From Bog-473 sp963807775 (GTDB lineage: Bacteria > Actinomycetota > Acidimicrobiia > Acidimicrobiales > RAAP-2), in assembly GCA_963807775.1 (NCBI GenBank), contig CAWECY010000003.1, forward strand, positions 186,001 to 250,000: a DNA stretch of 64,000 nucleotides, written 5' to 3'. Position numbers and translations under genes: made by a program. Positions 30,454-41,522 of the stretch are shown in pieces. Under the pieces are notes generated by a model. The model was not told the DNA's origin. It saw nothing but the letters and a program-made list of their open reading frames with translations, and did not search any database. How positions within the stretch are numbered: position 1 is the first letter of the stretch; each line of letters starts with the position of its first letter.

Positions 30454-30534
30454 CACAACCCCTGACCGCCGCCGGGGCGACAAATAGCTCCGTCTAGCCA
30501 TTGTGGCCCGGCGGCGCCCCGGATGCGGGTTCTC

Positions 30535-31560
30535 CTAGCGCCGGCCGGCCCGAGGGCGCGATTGCCGGGTGGTTGGCCGCGTCTGGCGGGCCAGGCGGGC
30601 AACGAGTATTTCAACGACGAGCTCCGCATCGAGGCCGCTCGCGCCGCGCACGTCGAGGTCGGCCTTGGCGATCAGGTTGATGGCCTCGCCGATCTTGGCG
30701 CTGCCCAGGCGGCGCGACTGCTCGAGCGCCTTCTTGGCCACGAAGGCCGCCGTGCCCAGCACGGCCGCGGCGTCGCGCTCAGACCCGACGTCGTCGCCGT
30801 CGAGCGCCAACATGTTGGCGAAGTGGCCATGCACGGTGGCCATCACCTGCATGGGCGCCAGCGCCCCACTGTCGAGCATGCGGTGCAGCACCCGCAGCGC
30901 CCGTCCCGGATCACCCTGGTCAATGGCGTCAGTCAACTCGTAGCGCGGCACCGTCCCGGCTTCGCCCAGGTAGGGCACCAGGTCGTCGGCCGAGATGACG
31001 GCGCCCTCGCCGTAGGCGGCAGAGAGGGCGCCCAAGAGGCCCTCGACGCGGCCGAGATCCTCCCCCACGTGGTCGCCCAGCAAGTCGGCGGCAGCCGGCT
31101 CGAGCTTGACGGGTCCGCCGCGGACGTGGTCGTGCAACCACGACTTGCGATCCCCCGCCTTGCTCGTGGTCACGTCGATGAGCTGGCCCGCGGCGTTGAT
31201 GGCCTTGACCACCGGGGCGGGGACGGTCCCGCCGCCGCCGACCAGGATGAGCACCGTGGTGGGCAGTGGGTCCTCAATGATCTCGACCAGGCGCGGCGCG
31301 TCCGCCGTGAGCAGTCGGCCGGCCTCGCGCACGACCACCACCCGGCGGTCGATCAGGAAGGGCGGGGTCAGGCAGGCGTCGACGACGGCGCCCACGCTCA
31401 GCTCGTCGCCCGGTCCCCCCCCGATCTCCTCGACGACCAACGCGTGATCGCGGTCGCCCACCACCTCGGTGAGGAGCGAACGCACCTCCTGGGCCACCAA
31501 GGAGGCGTCGTCACCCTTGACCAGGTAGGTCGACGCCGGCGCGGCGTGGCGCGGGCTCAC
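30535..31560 (-). CDS. holA: DNA polymerase III subunit delta
   Basis: HolA is the clamp-loader subunit that opens the beta clamp. STYLVKGDDASLVAQEVRSL is the N-terminal family motif, TVLILVGGGGTVPAPVVKAI the central strand/loop region, and the C-terminal domain includes RVLHRMLDSGALAPMQVMAT. GTG 31560 (VSPRHAAPAS) overlaps the folP stop (GTGA). About 341 residues, with a basic C-terminal tail. The open frame extends far upstream but only as an antiframe of folP. Confidence 0.93.
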   Translation of the reverse strand: MSPRHAAPASTYLVKGDDASLVAQEVRSLLTEVVGDRDHALVVEEIGGGPGDELSVGAVVDACLTPPFLIDRRVVVVREAGRLLTADAPRLVEIIEDPLPTTVLILVGGGGTVPAPVVKAINAAGQLIDVTTSKAGDRKSWLHDHVRGGPVKLEPAAADLLGDHVGEDLGRVEGLLGALSAAYGEGAVISADDLVPYLGEAGTVPRYELTDAIDQGDPGRALRVLHRMLDSGALAPMQVMATVHGHFANMLALDGDDVGSERDAAAVLGTAAFVAKKALEQSRRLGSAKIGEAINLIAKADLDVRGASGLDAELVVEILVARLARQTRPTTRQSRPRAGRR

Positions 31561-32465
31561 TGGGCCTCGCTCACGGCGGCGAGCGCGTCGCGCACGCGGC
31601 ACGTCCCCTTGACGTCGTGCACGCGCAGGATGCGGCAGCCCCAGGCGAGGCCCAGGGCCGCCGCGCCGATGGAAGCCTCGCGACGCTCGGTCAGCTCCAG
31701 ATCGAGGATGTTGCCCAGAAAGGTCTTGTTGGAGGCCGAGAGGAGCAGGGGGTAGCCGAGCGCGGCCAGGGTCGGGCTCGCCCGCAGGAGGGTGAGGGAT
31801 TGTTCGGCGGTCTTGCCCAGATCGAGGCCGGCGTCGAGCACGATGCGCTCGGGCGGCAGGCCGGCGTCGCGCGCGCTGGCCGCATGCTCGGTGAGGAAGC
31901 GGGCCACGTCGGCCACGACGTCGTCGTAGTGCGGGTCGGGGTCGGCCACGCGGGGGGCCAGGCGGATGTGCGTGACGACCACCGCGGCGCCGTATTCGGC
32001 CGCGGCGACGACGTAGTCGGGGTCGGCCAGGCCGCTGATGTCGTTGCCCATCACGGCGCCCTCGGCGTAGGAGGCACGGGCGACCGCGGCGCGCCAGGTG
32101 TCGACCGAGACCGGCGTGTCGAAGCGGGCGCGCAGGCCGGCCACGACGGGCACGACGCGGTCGAGCTCCTCGGGCTCGGTCACCTCGGGCCCGGGGCCCG
32201 CCTTGACGCCGCCGATATCGAGGATGTCGGCGCCATCGGCGACCAGCTGCTCGGCGCGGGCGTAGAGCTTGTCCAGCTCGAAGGTGGCACCCTTGTCGTA
32301 GAAGGAGTCGGGCGTGCGGTTGAGGATGCCCATGACGAGCGCCCGGTGGGTCAGGTCGTAGCGGCGGCCGCCGAGGTCGAGCGTGGGCGCGATGGCGGCG
32401 TGGGTGGCGGCAGTGTCGGCGGCGGAGTCGGTGTCGGTGTCGGTGTTGGCGGTGGACGCCGCCAT
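31557..32465 (-). CDS. Dihydropteroate synthase-like protein, FolP2 type
   Basis: The TIM-barrel DHPS family is clear from GILNRTPDSFYDKG, DIGGVKAGPGPEV, and MGNDISGLADPDYV. In true DHPS the second motif reads D-x-GGESTRPG; here the ESTR loop is VKAG, which is the form seen in the mycobacterial FolP2 branch that lacks DHPS activity. I therefore do not assign folate synthesis. A Thr/Asp/Ala-rich leader precedes the barrel. It is coupled to holA (GTGA) and starts on the last base of the thioredoxin-like gene stop. 302 residues. Confidence 0.85.
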   Translation of the reverse strand: MAASTANTDTDTDSAADTAATHAAIAPTLDLGGRRYDLTHRALVMGILNRTPDSFYDKGATFELDKLYARAEQLVADGADILDIGGVKAGPGPEVTEPEELDRVVPVVAGLRARFDTPVSVDTWRAAVARASYAEGAVMGNDISGLADPDYVVAAAEYGAAVVVTHIRLAPRVADPDPHYDDVVADVARFLTEHAASARDAGLPPERIVLDAGLDLGKTAEQSLTLLRASPTLAALGYPLLLSASNKTFLGNILDLELTERREASIGAAALGLAWGCRILRVHDVKGTCRVRDALAAVSEAQ

Positions 32466-33169
32466 CAGAAGAGGCGCGCGGCGAGGGCCCGGCGGTATTC
32501 GTTCGTCCGGGGGTCGCCGCCGCCCATCGTCTCGAGCAGGTCCACGAATTCCTGGCGGGCGGCGTCGTCCTCGCGCACGCGCTCGAGCAGCTCGTTGAGC
32601 TTGGCCTCGATGCCGTCGTCGGACACGTCGACACCGGCCTGGAGCAGACGGGCCTCGGCGGCCAGCGCCCGGCCGGTCTCCGTCTCGGGCAGTCGTTGCA
32701 GGGCAGCCAGGGCCTCTGCGGCCTCGCCGCGGTCGATGAGGATGCGGGCCAGCGCCTCGGTGGCGCCGGCGTGGTCGGGCTCGAGCTCGAGGGCGCGGCG
32801 GACGGAGGCCTCGTCGCCCACCTCGACCAAGGTGTCGGCTTCGCTCGGCGCCGGCGCGAGACGCCGGACGAACTCGGTGACCTGCGCCTCGGGCAGCGCT
32901 CCGATGAACGAGTCGACCACCTGGCCGTTGGCGATGGCGAAGACGGCAGGAATGGACTGCACCTGGAAGCTCTGGGCCACCCGTGGGTTGTCGTCGACGT
33001 TGACCTTGGCCAGCTCGACGGCGCCGCCCGTGTCGGCCACGGCCTTCTCGAGCATCGGGCCCAGCGTCTTACAAGGCCCGCACCAGGGCGCCCACAGGTC
33101 CACGATCACGGGCACGGTGGTGCTGCGGGCGAGCACGGCATCCTGAAATGTCTCGTCGGTGACGTCCAT
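32465..33169 (-). CDS. Thioredoxin fold-TPR protein (CnoX/YbbN-like)
   Basis: The N-terminal thioredoxin domain has LWAPWCGPCKTLGPM with the canonical CGPC site and IPAVFAIANGQVVDSF. The C-terminal half is helical repeats (DHAGATEALARILIDRGEAA), the layout of CnoX chaperedoxins, which protect proteins from oxidation. 234 residues; ATG 33169, with in-frame GTG 33175 as an alternative. First gene of the trx-folP2-holA operon. Confidence 0.9.
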   Translation of the reverse strand: MDVTDETFQDAVLARSTTVPVIVDLWAPWCGPCKTLGPMLEKAVADTGGAVELAKVNVDDNPRVAQSFQVQSIPAVFAIANGQVVDSFIGALPEAQVTEFVRRLAPAPSEADTLVEVGDEASVRRALELEPDHAGATEALARILIDRGEAAEALAALQRLPETETGRALAAEARLLQAGVDVSDDGIEAKLNELLERVREDDAARQEFVDLLETMGGGDPRTNEYRRALAARLF

Positions 33170-33237
33170 CGACACGACGCTACCGGCTGTCCCCGGCGCG
33201 CTGGGCAGGCGTTCTGTGGGCACGGCGCGGCACGGAT

Positions 33238-33243
33238 TAGCGT
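33238..33243 (+). promoter_or_regulatory. -10 hexamer (TAGCGT) of a probably leaderless gene
   Basis: TAGCGT sits seven bases before GTG 33251 with no Shine-Dalgarno sequence, consistent with leaderless transcription. The identical hexamer precedes tRNA-Ala and the diiron gene. Confidence 0.5.
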
Positions 33244-33250
33244 CGGCTCC

Positions 33251-34294
33251 GTGGCAGCAGCACCGGAGGGGATCAACGAGAACCAGGTCACCGAGTGGAT
33301 GGCCGGGCAATTGCCCGAGCTCACACCACCGCTCACCTTCAGCCTGATCGCGGGCGGCCGTTCCAACCTCACCTTCCGGGTGGAAGACGCCGAGGGCCGG
33401 GCCTGGGCGTTGCGCCGCCCGCCACTGCACCACGTGCTGCCCACGGCCCACGACATGTCGCGTGAGTACCGCTTGATGCACTCCTTGGGGCCGGCGGGCA
33501 TCCCTGTCCCGGTCACCGTCGGCCTGTGCACCGACGAGGCGGTGAACGAGCGCCCCTTCTACGTGATGGAGTTCGTCGAGGGGCACATCCTGCGGACGGC
33601 GCCCCAGGCCGAAGAGGCGTTCGACGTGGCGACCCGGCGCAAGGTCGGAGACGAGATGGCCGAGACGCTCGCCGCGCTGCACGCGGTGGACCCGGACGCG
33701 GTGGGGCTGGGCGACCTGGCACGGCACGAGGGGTATATCGAGCGGCAACTGAAGCGGTGGCGCTCGCAGTACGAGCAGATGCAGGTCGATGGGGTCGACC
33801 ACGGCGGCGTGGTCGAGCGGGTCAGCGACGAGCTGGCGGCGCGCATCCCCAAGCAGCAGCGCACCTCGGTCGTGCACGGCGACTACCGCATGGACAACGT
33901 GGTGCTGGCCGACGACGGGCCGGTGCGGGCGATCTTGGACTGGGAGATCTGCACCCTGGGCGACCCGCTGGCCGACCTGGGAGTGCTGATGGTGTATTGG
34001 TCCGAGCCGAGCGACGCCATGGCGGTGCTGGGACAGTCGCCCACCACGGCCCCCGGCTTCTCGACCCGGGCCCAGGTGCTGGAGCGCTACGGCTCGGTGT
34101 CGAACCTCGACATCTCTGAGGTCGGCTACTACATGGCCTTCGGTTACTGGAAGCTGGCCTGCATCCTGCAGGGGGTGTACGCCCGCTACGTGGCCGGCGC
34201 CGGGGCGGGCGACCAGGGCAGCGTCGACGGCTTCCCGGCCCAGGTGGGCCGCCTGTTCGAACAGGCGGCGGAGTCCCTGGAGACCGTGGCGTGA
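33251..34294 (+). CDS. Aminoglycoside phosphotransferase-fold protein (ACAD10/APH-like)
   Basis: The kinase-like fold is recognisable: GGRSNLTFRV, then a nucleotide-binding stretch YVMEFVEGHIL, and the catalytic motif VVHGDYRMDNVVLADDG followed by AILDWEICTLGDPLADLGVL, the Brenner/DFG equivalents. The family in actinobacteria phosphorylates fatty-acid- or acyl-CoA-linked alcohols or unknown small molecules. 347 residues, GTG start. The GTG of the PAC2 gene overlaps its stop (GTGA). Substrate unknown. Confidence 0.85.
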   Translation: MAAAPEGINENQVTEWMAGQLPELTPPLTFSLIAGGRSNLTFRVEDAEGRAWALRRPPLHHVLPTAHDMSREYRLMHSLGPAGIPVPVTVGLCTDEAVNERPFYVMEFVEGHILRTAPQAEEAFDVATRRKVGDEMAETLAALHAVDPDAVGLGDLARHEGYIERQLKRWRSQYEQMQVDGVDHGGVVERVSDELAARIPKQQRTSVVHGDYRMDNVVLADDGPVRAILDWEICTLGDPLADLGVLMVYWSEPSDAMAVLGQSPTTAPGFSTRAQVLERYGSVSNLDISEVGYYMAFGYWKLACILQGVYARYVAGAGAGDQGSVDGFPAQVGRLFEQAAESLETVA

Positions 34295-35175
34295 GCCCGG
34301 AGCTGACCGAGATCTTCGACATCCACCGCGAGCCGGTCCTGTCCGACCCGGTGCTCGTCGTGTCGCTGGAGGGCTGGGTCGACGCCGGTTTGGGCGCCAC
34401 GACCGCCATCGCGGCGCTGCTCGGCCAGGGGTCGACCGAGACGATCGTCACCTTCAACGGCGAGCACTTCTTGGACCAGCGGGCGCGCCGGCCGGTCTCG
34501 CGCATCGTCAACGGTGTTACGACCGAGCTGACCTGGCCGCGCACGGTGGTGCGCCAGGGGGCGGACTCCGAGGGCCGCGACATGCTCTTCCTGGTCGGGC
34601 CCGAGCCGGACTTCCACTGGCGTGCCTTCACCGACGCCGTGGTCGGGTTGGCCCGCTCCTGGCGGGTGCGCATGGTGGTCGGGCTGGGCGCCTTCCCGGC
34701 CCCGGCGCCGCACACCCGCCCGGTGAAGCTGGCGGCGACGGCCCCGGCCGAGTCGGCGCATCTGATTGAGCAGGTCGGCATCGTGCAGGGTGAGCTCGAG
34801 GTGCCGGCCGGTGTCCTAGCCGCGCTGGAGCTGGCCTTCGGGGCGGCGGGCACGCCGGCGGTCAGCCTGTGGGCCCGGGTACCGCACTACGTGGCCGGCA
34901 TGCCCTTCCCCGAGGCGAGCGCGGCATTGATTGAGGGGTTGGCCGGGATGGCCGGCCTGTCTCTCGATTCGTCGGCGCTGCGGAGGGCGGCCGACAGCTC
35001 GCGGCGACAGGTCGACCAGCTGATCGCCGACAACCGCGAGCACCTGGACATGGTGCGCAAGCTCGAGGAGAACATCGACGCCTCGGAGGGCAACGCCATG
35101 GGGGTGGAGGCCGTGCCGTCTGGCGACGAGATCGCCGCCGAATTGGAGCGGTTCCTCCGAGGTGAGGAACAGTAG
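34291..35175 (+). CDS. PAC2-family protein (proteasome-assembly-chaperone-like)
   Basis: PAC2-like proteins in actinobacteria resemble the eukaryotic proteasome-assembly chaperone 2; their role there is not settled. VLVVSLEGWVDAGLGATTAI is the N-terminal signature, VVGLGAFPAPAPHTRPVKLA the central one, and VSLWARVPHYVAGMPFPEAS the third. A helical C-terminus (DSSRRQVDQLIADNREHLDM) follows. GTG start, 294 residues. Coupled to the phosphotransferase gene. No proteasome gene is in the window. Confidence 0.85.
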   Translation: MSPELTEIFDIHREPVLSDPVLVVSLEGWVDAGLGATTAIAALLGQGSTETIVTFNGEHFLDQRARRPVSRIVNGVTTELTWPRTVVRQGADSEGRDMLFLVGPEPDFHWRAFTDAVVGLARSWRVRMVVGLGAFPAPAPHTRPVKLAATAPAESAHLIEQVGIVQGELEVPAGVLAALELAFGAAGTPAVSLWARVPHYVAGMPFPEASAALIEGLAGMAGLSLDSSALRRAADSSRRQVDQLIADNREHLDMVRKLEENIDASEGNAMGVEAVPSGDEIAAELERFLRGEEQ

Positions 35176-35231
35176 GTCTGACGTCAGTCGGTCTTCTGCT
35201 GGTTCGGGGGATCGGGAAAGGGGCTCCGGCC

Positions 35232-36239
35232 ATGAAGATCGACGGAGGCATCGGGTTCGACCCGAACGGCATCGCGGCCCAAGCGGCCAAGGCCGAGGCG
35301 GAGGGCTACGACGGCGTGTGGACGGCTGAGACCAGCCACGACCCCTTCCTTCCCATCGCGGCCGCCGCCGGCGCCACCGAGAAGCTCGAGTTCGGCACCG
35401 GAATCACGGTGGCGTTCGCCCGCAATCCCATGACGCTGGCCGTGGTGGCCAACGACCTGCAACTGCTCACCGGCGGTCGCTTCATGCTGGGGATGGGGAG
35501 TCAGATCAAGCCGCACATCACCAAACGCTTCTCCATGTCCTGGTCGCACCCGGCCCCGCGCATGCGCGAGATGATCCTGGCCATTCGGGCCATCTGGAAG
35601 GCCTGGGAGACGGGTGCGCAGCTGGACTTCCGCGGCGAGTTCTACACGCACACCCTCATGACGCCATTCTTCAACCCCGGCCCCAACCCGCAGGGCAACC
35701 CCAAGATCCTCCTGGCCGGCGTGGGCGAGTACATGACCGAGGTGGCGGGCGAGGTGGCCGACGGCTTTTTGGTGCACGGCTTCACCACCGAGCGCTATCT
35801 ACGGGAGGTCAGCCTGCCGTCGCTGGAGCGGGGCGCGGCGAAGGCTGGGAAGACGCGGGCCGACCTGACGGTGTCCTACCCGGGCTTCGTGGTCACCGGC
35901 GTGGACGACGAGAGCACGGAGAAGGCCGACCAGGCCGTGCGCCAGCAGATCGCCTTCTACGGCTCGACACCGGCCTACCGCCCCGTCCTGGAGCTGCACG
36001 GCTGGGGCGACCTGCAGTCCGAGCTCAACACGCTGTCCAAGCGCGGCGAGTGGGTGAAGATGGGCGAGTTGATCGACGACGATGTGCTCTCGGCATTTGC
36101 GATCGTTTGCCCGCTGGACAAGGTGGCCTCTGAAGTCCGTGCCCGCTTCGAGGGCCTGGTCGATCGCTTCAGCTTCTACGCGCCGTACCAGGTCGATCCG
36201 GAAGCCTGGAAGGGCGTGCTGGCCGGCTTCCACGACTGA
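35232..36239 (+). CDS. LLM-class F420-dependent oxidoreductase (TIGR03617-like)
   Basis: Luciferase-like TIM barrel: IAAQAAKAEAEGYDGVWTAE at the N-terminus, LEFGTGITVAFARNPMTLAV and GGRFMLGMGSQIKPHITKRF are the cofactor-binding regions of the F420 subclass. 335 residues. An AAAGGGG ribosome site precedes the ATG. It stands alone upstream of a 265-bp gap before the convergent leuS. Substrate unknown. Confidence 0.88.
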   Translation: MKIDGGIGFDPNGIAAQAAKAEAEGYDGVWTAETSHDPFLPIAAAAGATEKLEFGTGITVAFARNPMTLAVVANDLQLLTGGRFMLGMGSQIKPHITKRFSMSWSHPAPRMREMILAIRAIWKAWETGAQLDFRGEFYTHTLMTPFFNPGPNPQGNPKILLAGVGEYMTEVAGEVADGFLVHGFTTERYLREVSLPSLERGAAKAGKTRADLTVSYPGFVVTGVDDESTEKADQAVRQQIAFYGSTPAYRPVLELHGWGDLQSELNTLSKRGEWVKMGELIDDDVLSAFAIVCPLDKVASEVRARFEGLVDRFSFYAPYQVDPEAWKGVLAGFHD

Positions 36240-36504
36240 CCGCCGCCTTTGGACCCGTCGCCCTTGGCGGGCACGGGGTGGATTCGACGGCGAACGGTCT
36301 ATCTGACTGAGTTCCTGGGGCGGGATGGTTGGGTGCCCGGGGTATGCGGCTCGCCCGCAATGGGATTTGACCCCCAAAGGGGATTTGGCCCAAGAAGCGC
36401 TCCTCATATACCCGTCCGAAGGGATGTGCCGATGCGTCACGTACGGCCGGGAAGGACATCGGGCCCCGAAACGGGATGGGGGGCGGACAGCTGCGAGTGC
36501 GGGT

Positions 36505-39006
<2,502 letters not shown>

Positions 39007-39123
39007 GCCACCAGGGTAGGCGAGGCTGGCACGTGCTCTGAGCAGGGTTTGCGGAGTCCGCGGAACCTTCGAAGCACGGCTCGGCGGCGCACCGGGCGGA
39101 CCGGAGCAGACAGCCCCGACTGC

Positions 39124-39129
39124 TAGCGT
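39124..39129 (+). promoter_or_regulatory. -10 hexamer (TAGCGT) of tRNA-Ala
   Basis: TAGCGT lies 14 bases before the mature tRNA 5' end, as expected for a short tRNA leader. No clear -35. Confidence 0.5.
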
Positions 39130-39143
39130 TGGCGTCCGCCACT

Positions 39144-39220
39144 GGGGGCGTAGCTCAGCTGGTAGAGCGCTTGACTGGCAGTCAAGAGGTTCGTGGGTTC
39201 AAGTCCCATCGCCTCCACCA
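39144..39220 (+). tRNA. tRNA-Ala (anticodon GGC), CCA encoded
   Basis: A full cloverleaf folds: acceptor GGGGGCG with CGCCTCC including the G3-U70 pair that marks alanine tRNAs, D arm GCTC...GAGC, anticodon stem CTTGA/TCAAG with loop CTGGCAG (anticodon GGC at 39177-39179), T arm GTGGG/CCCA with GTTCAAGTC loop. CCA is encoded at 39218-39220. Confidence 0.97.
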
Positions 39221-39292
39221 ACCAAAATTTCCTTTCGGCGGGAGTGTCATCGGAGAATTCGTGCCCACACAGTCCACGGCCACCCCGACACC

Positions 39293-40627
39293 TCATGAGC
39301 CTGTAAGGCCAGTGCCCGTGAAGGTGACAGAACCGGCTGTGCCACCTGCTCCCGCACCGCCGCCTGTGCCACCGCCACCGTTGCCGGCGGAGGAAACGCT
39401 CACACCGTAGGTAGCCGTACCGCCGGTATAGGCACCCCCGCCGCCTCCGCCGCCTCCGCTCGTGCCCCCGTTGCCACCGTCGCCACCACCACCGGAGGCG
39501 AGACCCCCGCCGCCTCCGCCGCCTCCGCCATCGGTCGAAGAGGTCTGGGTACCGCCGCCGGCGCCTCCAGTGTTCGTACCGGTGCCGGTGCCGCCGTTGC
39601 CTCCGCCTGGACTCTGGTCGCCAGTGCCGCCCGTGCCGCCAGTGGACGTGATGGTGTACTGCGGGGTCCCTGTGGTCGCGACCACGCCGCCTCCACCACC
39701 GCCCGCGTTGCCGCTCGTGGTGCCCGAACCCGCTGTGTTGGTGCCGGGATTGGCCGTCGGACCGCCACCACCGCTCCCCCCCACACCCGTGGTGCCGGCA
39801 CCTCCGCCCCCACCACCGCCACCCACGAGGACGATCGTCCCGGTGGGCGCACCGGCCAAGTAGATGCAGGTGGAACCGCCGCCACCGCCACCGGCGTCGG
39901 AGGAACCACTCGTACCACTGCCCCCGGCACCCCCGGCGGCGCAATCGGTGCCGCTCGCGCCGCCGGCACCCCCGGTGATGCCGCTGCCTGCGCCACCGCC
40001 ACCTCCCACGATGACCGTGAACGTCGTGGCCGAGCTGCTCTTCGGAATGGTGATGGTCCCCGAGACAGTGCCGCCCGCACCACCGGCTGCTCCGGTGACA
40101 CCGCCACCCCCACCGCCACCCTTCATGGTGAAGGTGAACGAGGTGTCTCCGGCGGGCACCGTAAGGGTATGGGCGCCGGCGGTGCTGAGGGTGACGGAGG
40201 AGGTCGTCGTGCCTTGGAACGAGGAGCTGGCGCTGCTTGTCCACGAGCTGCCAGCGACAGCGCTCACGCTATAGGTATACGTAGTTCCTGCCGCGAGACC
40301 GCTGTCGGTGCACGATGTCGTCGAAATCGTGCCGAAACAGCCGCTTCCGCTCGGAACCGACGAGCCGTTGCGTGTGATCGTGTAGCCAGAAGGAGTAGCG
40401 CCGGTGCTCGGCGCGCTCCAACTGATCAAAAGGCTGCTGGTCGTTGGGCTCGTAGCACTGCCCCCGGTCGGTGGGTTGATCCCGGCCGAATGTGACTCCC
40501 CAGGCTTCGAGCCGGAGGTGAGGCCGGTCGTCCATTTCGTCGCGCCGGCAATCCCGCCTGTAAACAGGAGAGAGGCGGCCACGAGGAATGCGATTGTCCG
40601 TGGCGTCCGTTTAGCCACGTTTCCCAT
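39293..40627 (-). CDS. Secreted glycine-rich protein with fibronectin type III domain
   Basis: The N-terminus has a signal peptide (RTIAFLVAASLLFTGGIAGA) and then TKWTTGLTSGSKPGESHSAG. Residues about 50-125 form one FN3 domain (LLISWSAPSTGATPSGYTIT, LAAGTTYTYSVSAV). The rest, about 290 residues, is a very Gly-rich, Ser/Thr/Ala repeat region with runs such as GGGGGGGG, ending VTFTGTGLTG. No catalytic site. Such architecture suggests an extracellular or surface structural protein. It lies 32 bp after the gene at 40660 and shares its post-signal motif, so the two are likely one operon. 444 residues. Confidence 0.75.
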   Translation of the reverse strand: MGNVAKRTPRTIAFLVAASLLFTGGIAGATKWTTGLTSGSKPGESHSAGINPPTGGSATSPTTSSLLISWSAPSTGATPSGYTITRNGSSVPSGSGCFGTISTTSCTDSGLAAGTTYTYSVSAVAGSSWTSSASSSFQGTTTSSVTLSTAGAHTLTVPAGDTSFTFTMKGGGGGGGVTGAAGGAGGTVSGTITIPKSSSATTFTVIVGGGGGAGSGITGGAGGASGTDCAAGGAGGSGTSGSSDAGGGGGGSTCIYLAGAPTGTIVLVGGGGGGGGAGTTGVGGSGGGGPTANPGTNTAGSGTTSGNAGGGGGGVVATTGTPQYTITSTGGTGGTGDQSPGGGNGGTGTGTNTGGAGGGTQTSSTDGGGGGGGGGLASGGGGDGGNGGTSGGGGGGGGAYTGGTATYGVSVSSAGNGGGGTGGGAGAGGTAGSVTFTGTGLTGS

Positions 40628-40659
40628 CTAACCGGGTGCCTGGTTGTTACGCCTTCCGA

Positions 40660-41286
40660 TCAGCTGGTCCAGCTGTCGGTGGCCGGACTGGTCGTGGCAG
40701 TGCCCGCGCCACCCGTCGCCGTGATGCCGGTCATCGATGGCATGGAGAAGTACGTGTTGACGCACGCGGCCGGTGACGCCGCTGTCATCGATGCGTCGTT
40801 GGTCAACGTGACCGCGAGCGGGTTGTTCGATTGGCCGCTGGCCGCGACCGTGAGCGGTGTGATGAGGGTATGAGAACTCCCGCTCGTTCCCGTCGAGAAG
40901 TTCCAGATCACATCGCTCGGTGTGGCAGCCAGGCAGCCTGTCTGCGTCGTCGTCAGGGCACTCGTCGTGTACCCCGTGGCATACGTCGTGCTAGTCGGAA
41001 GCTGAATCGCCGTAATGGTGACCGGGTACGGGTTGGGATTGCTGATGGTGACGACGACGTCGCCGGTACCACCGGGATAGAGCAGGTTGCTCGCCGAGGG
41101 AGACGCCACAGCGCTGATGCTCAGGTTCGAGATCGTCGCCGACTGGCCTTCACCGGACGAACCGCCGTTCAAGCCGACGACCCAGTTCGTTGCCGCGTAA
41201 GCCCCGGCACCCGCCAACACGATGCCCAGCGTGGCCGACAGGACCTTCACCTTCCGGGTGAACTTCAGCCTTCTCTGAATCTTCAT
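40660..41286 (-). CDS. Secreted protein paralogous to the glycine-rich protein at its N-terminus
   Basis: A basic N-terminus (MKIQRRLKFTRKVK) precedes a hydrophobic segment (VLSATLGIVLAGAGAYA), then ATNWVVGLNGGSSGEGQSA, which matches the downstream protein's ATKWTTGLTSGSKPGESHSA. The remaining 150 residues are a beta-rich Ser/Thr/Ala domain with motif DVVVTISNPNPYPVTITAIQ, similar to WxL/DUF11-like surface folds. About 208 residues. First gene of a two-gene secreted operon, divergent from the PAS-LuxR regulator. Function unknown. Confidence 0.7.
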   Translation of the reverse strand: MKIQRRLKFTRKVKVLSATLGIVLAGAGAYAATNWVVGLNGGSSGEGQSATISNLSISAVASPSASNLLYPGGTGDVVVTISNPNPYPVTITAIQLPTSTTYATGYTTSALTTTQTGCLAATPSDVIWNFSTGTSGSSHTLITPLTVAASGQSNNPLAVTLTNDASMTAASPAACVNTYFSMPSMTGITATGGAGTATTSPATDSWTS

Positions 41287-41451
41287 GCTCTCCGCTCGTT
41301 CCAACTCCGAAGAGTTGTGAAATGGTGGCCAATGCCTGCCTTCGGACGTTCCGGCAAACATGCGTTGACCTCCAGGTCACAATGCCGTTATCCGCCTGTT
41401 GGATCTTCGCCTAACTGAATCGGCTGCCTCGCAGATGCCTTGACGTCACGC

Positions 41452-41474
41452 GGTACGGGTTTTTCACCCGTACC
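41452..41474. promoter_or_regulatory. 9-bp hairpin/palindrome in the secreted-operon/PAS-LuxR intergenic region
   Basis: GGTACGGGT (41452-41460) and ACCCGTACC (41466-41474) form a perfect 9-bp inverted repeat with a 5-base loop. It lies about 50 bp before the PAS-LuxR start and 170 bp from the divergent secreted operon. It could be a dimer operator or a leader hairpin. A smaller AACTC-CGAA-GAGTT stem is at 41303-41316 in the secreted-operon leader. Confidence 0.5.
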
Positions 41475-41522
41475 TACTGAGAATCTCTACGTAAAACCCA
41501 TATCGCACGAAGGGCGCCGCAA

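Noticed and set aside
35179..35188. CTGACGTCAG palindrome (also at 11272-11281) as a regulator site
   Set aside because: One copy lies inside the hemerythrin coding region; a 10-bp palindrome is expected by chance in 64 kb.
36240..36504. A small gene or riboswitch in the LLM/leuS gap
   Set aside because: Frames here lack coding character and no convincing stable stem with conserved motif is visible.
39123..40244. His/Arg/Trp-rich - strand frame over the glycine-rich gene
   Set aside because: It is the alternate frame of the Gly-rich repeats and overlaps the tRNA; no start signal or domain.
39293..40627. PE_PGRS-family protein
   Set aside because: The Gly-rich part is similar in composition, but there is no PE domain; it has a signal peptide and an FN3 domain instead.
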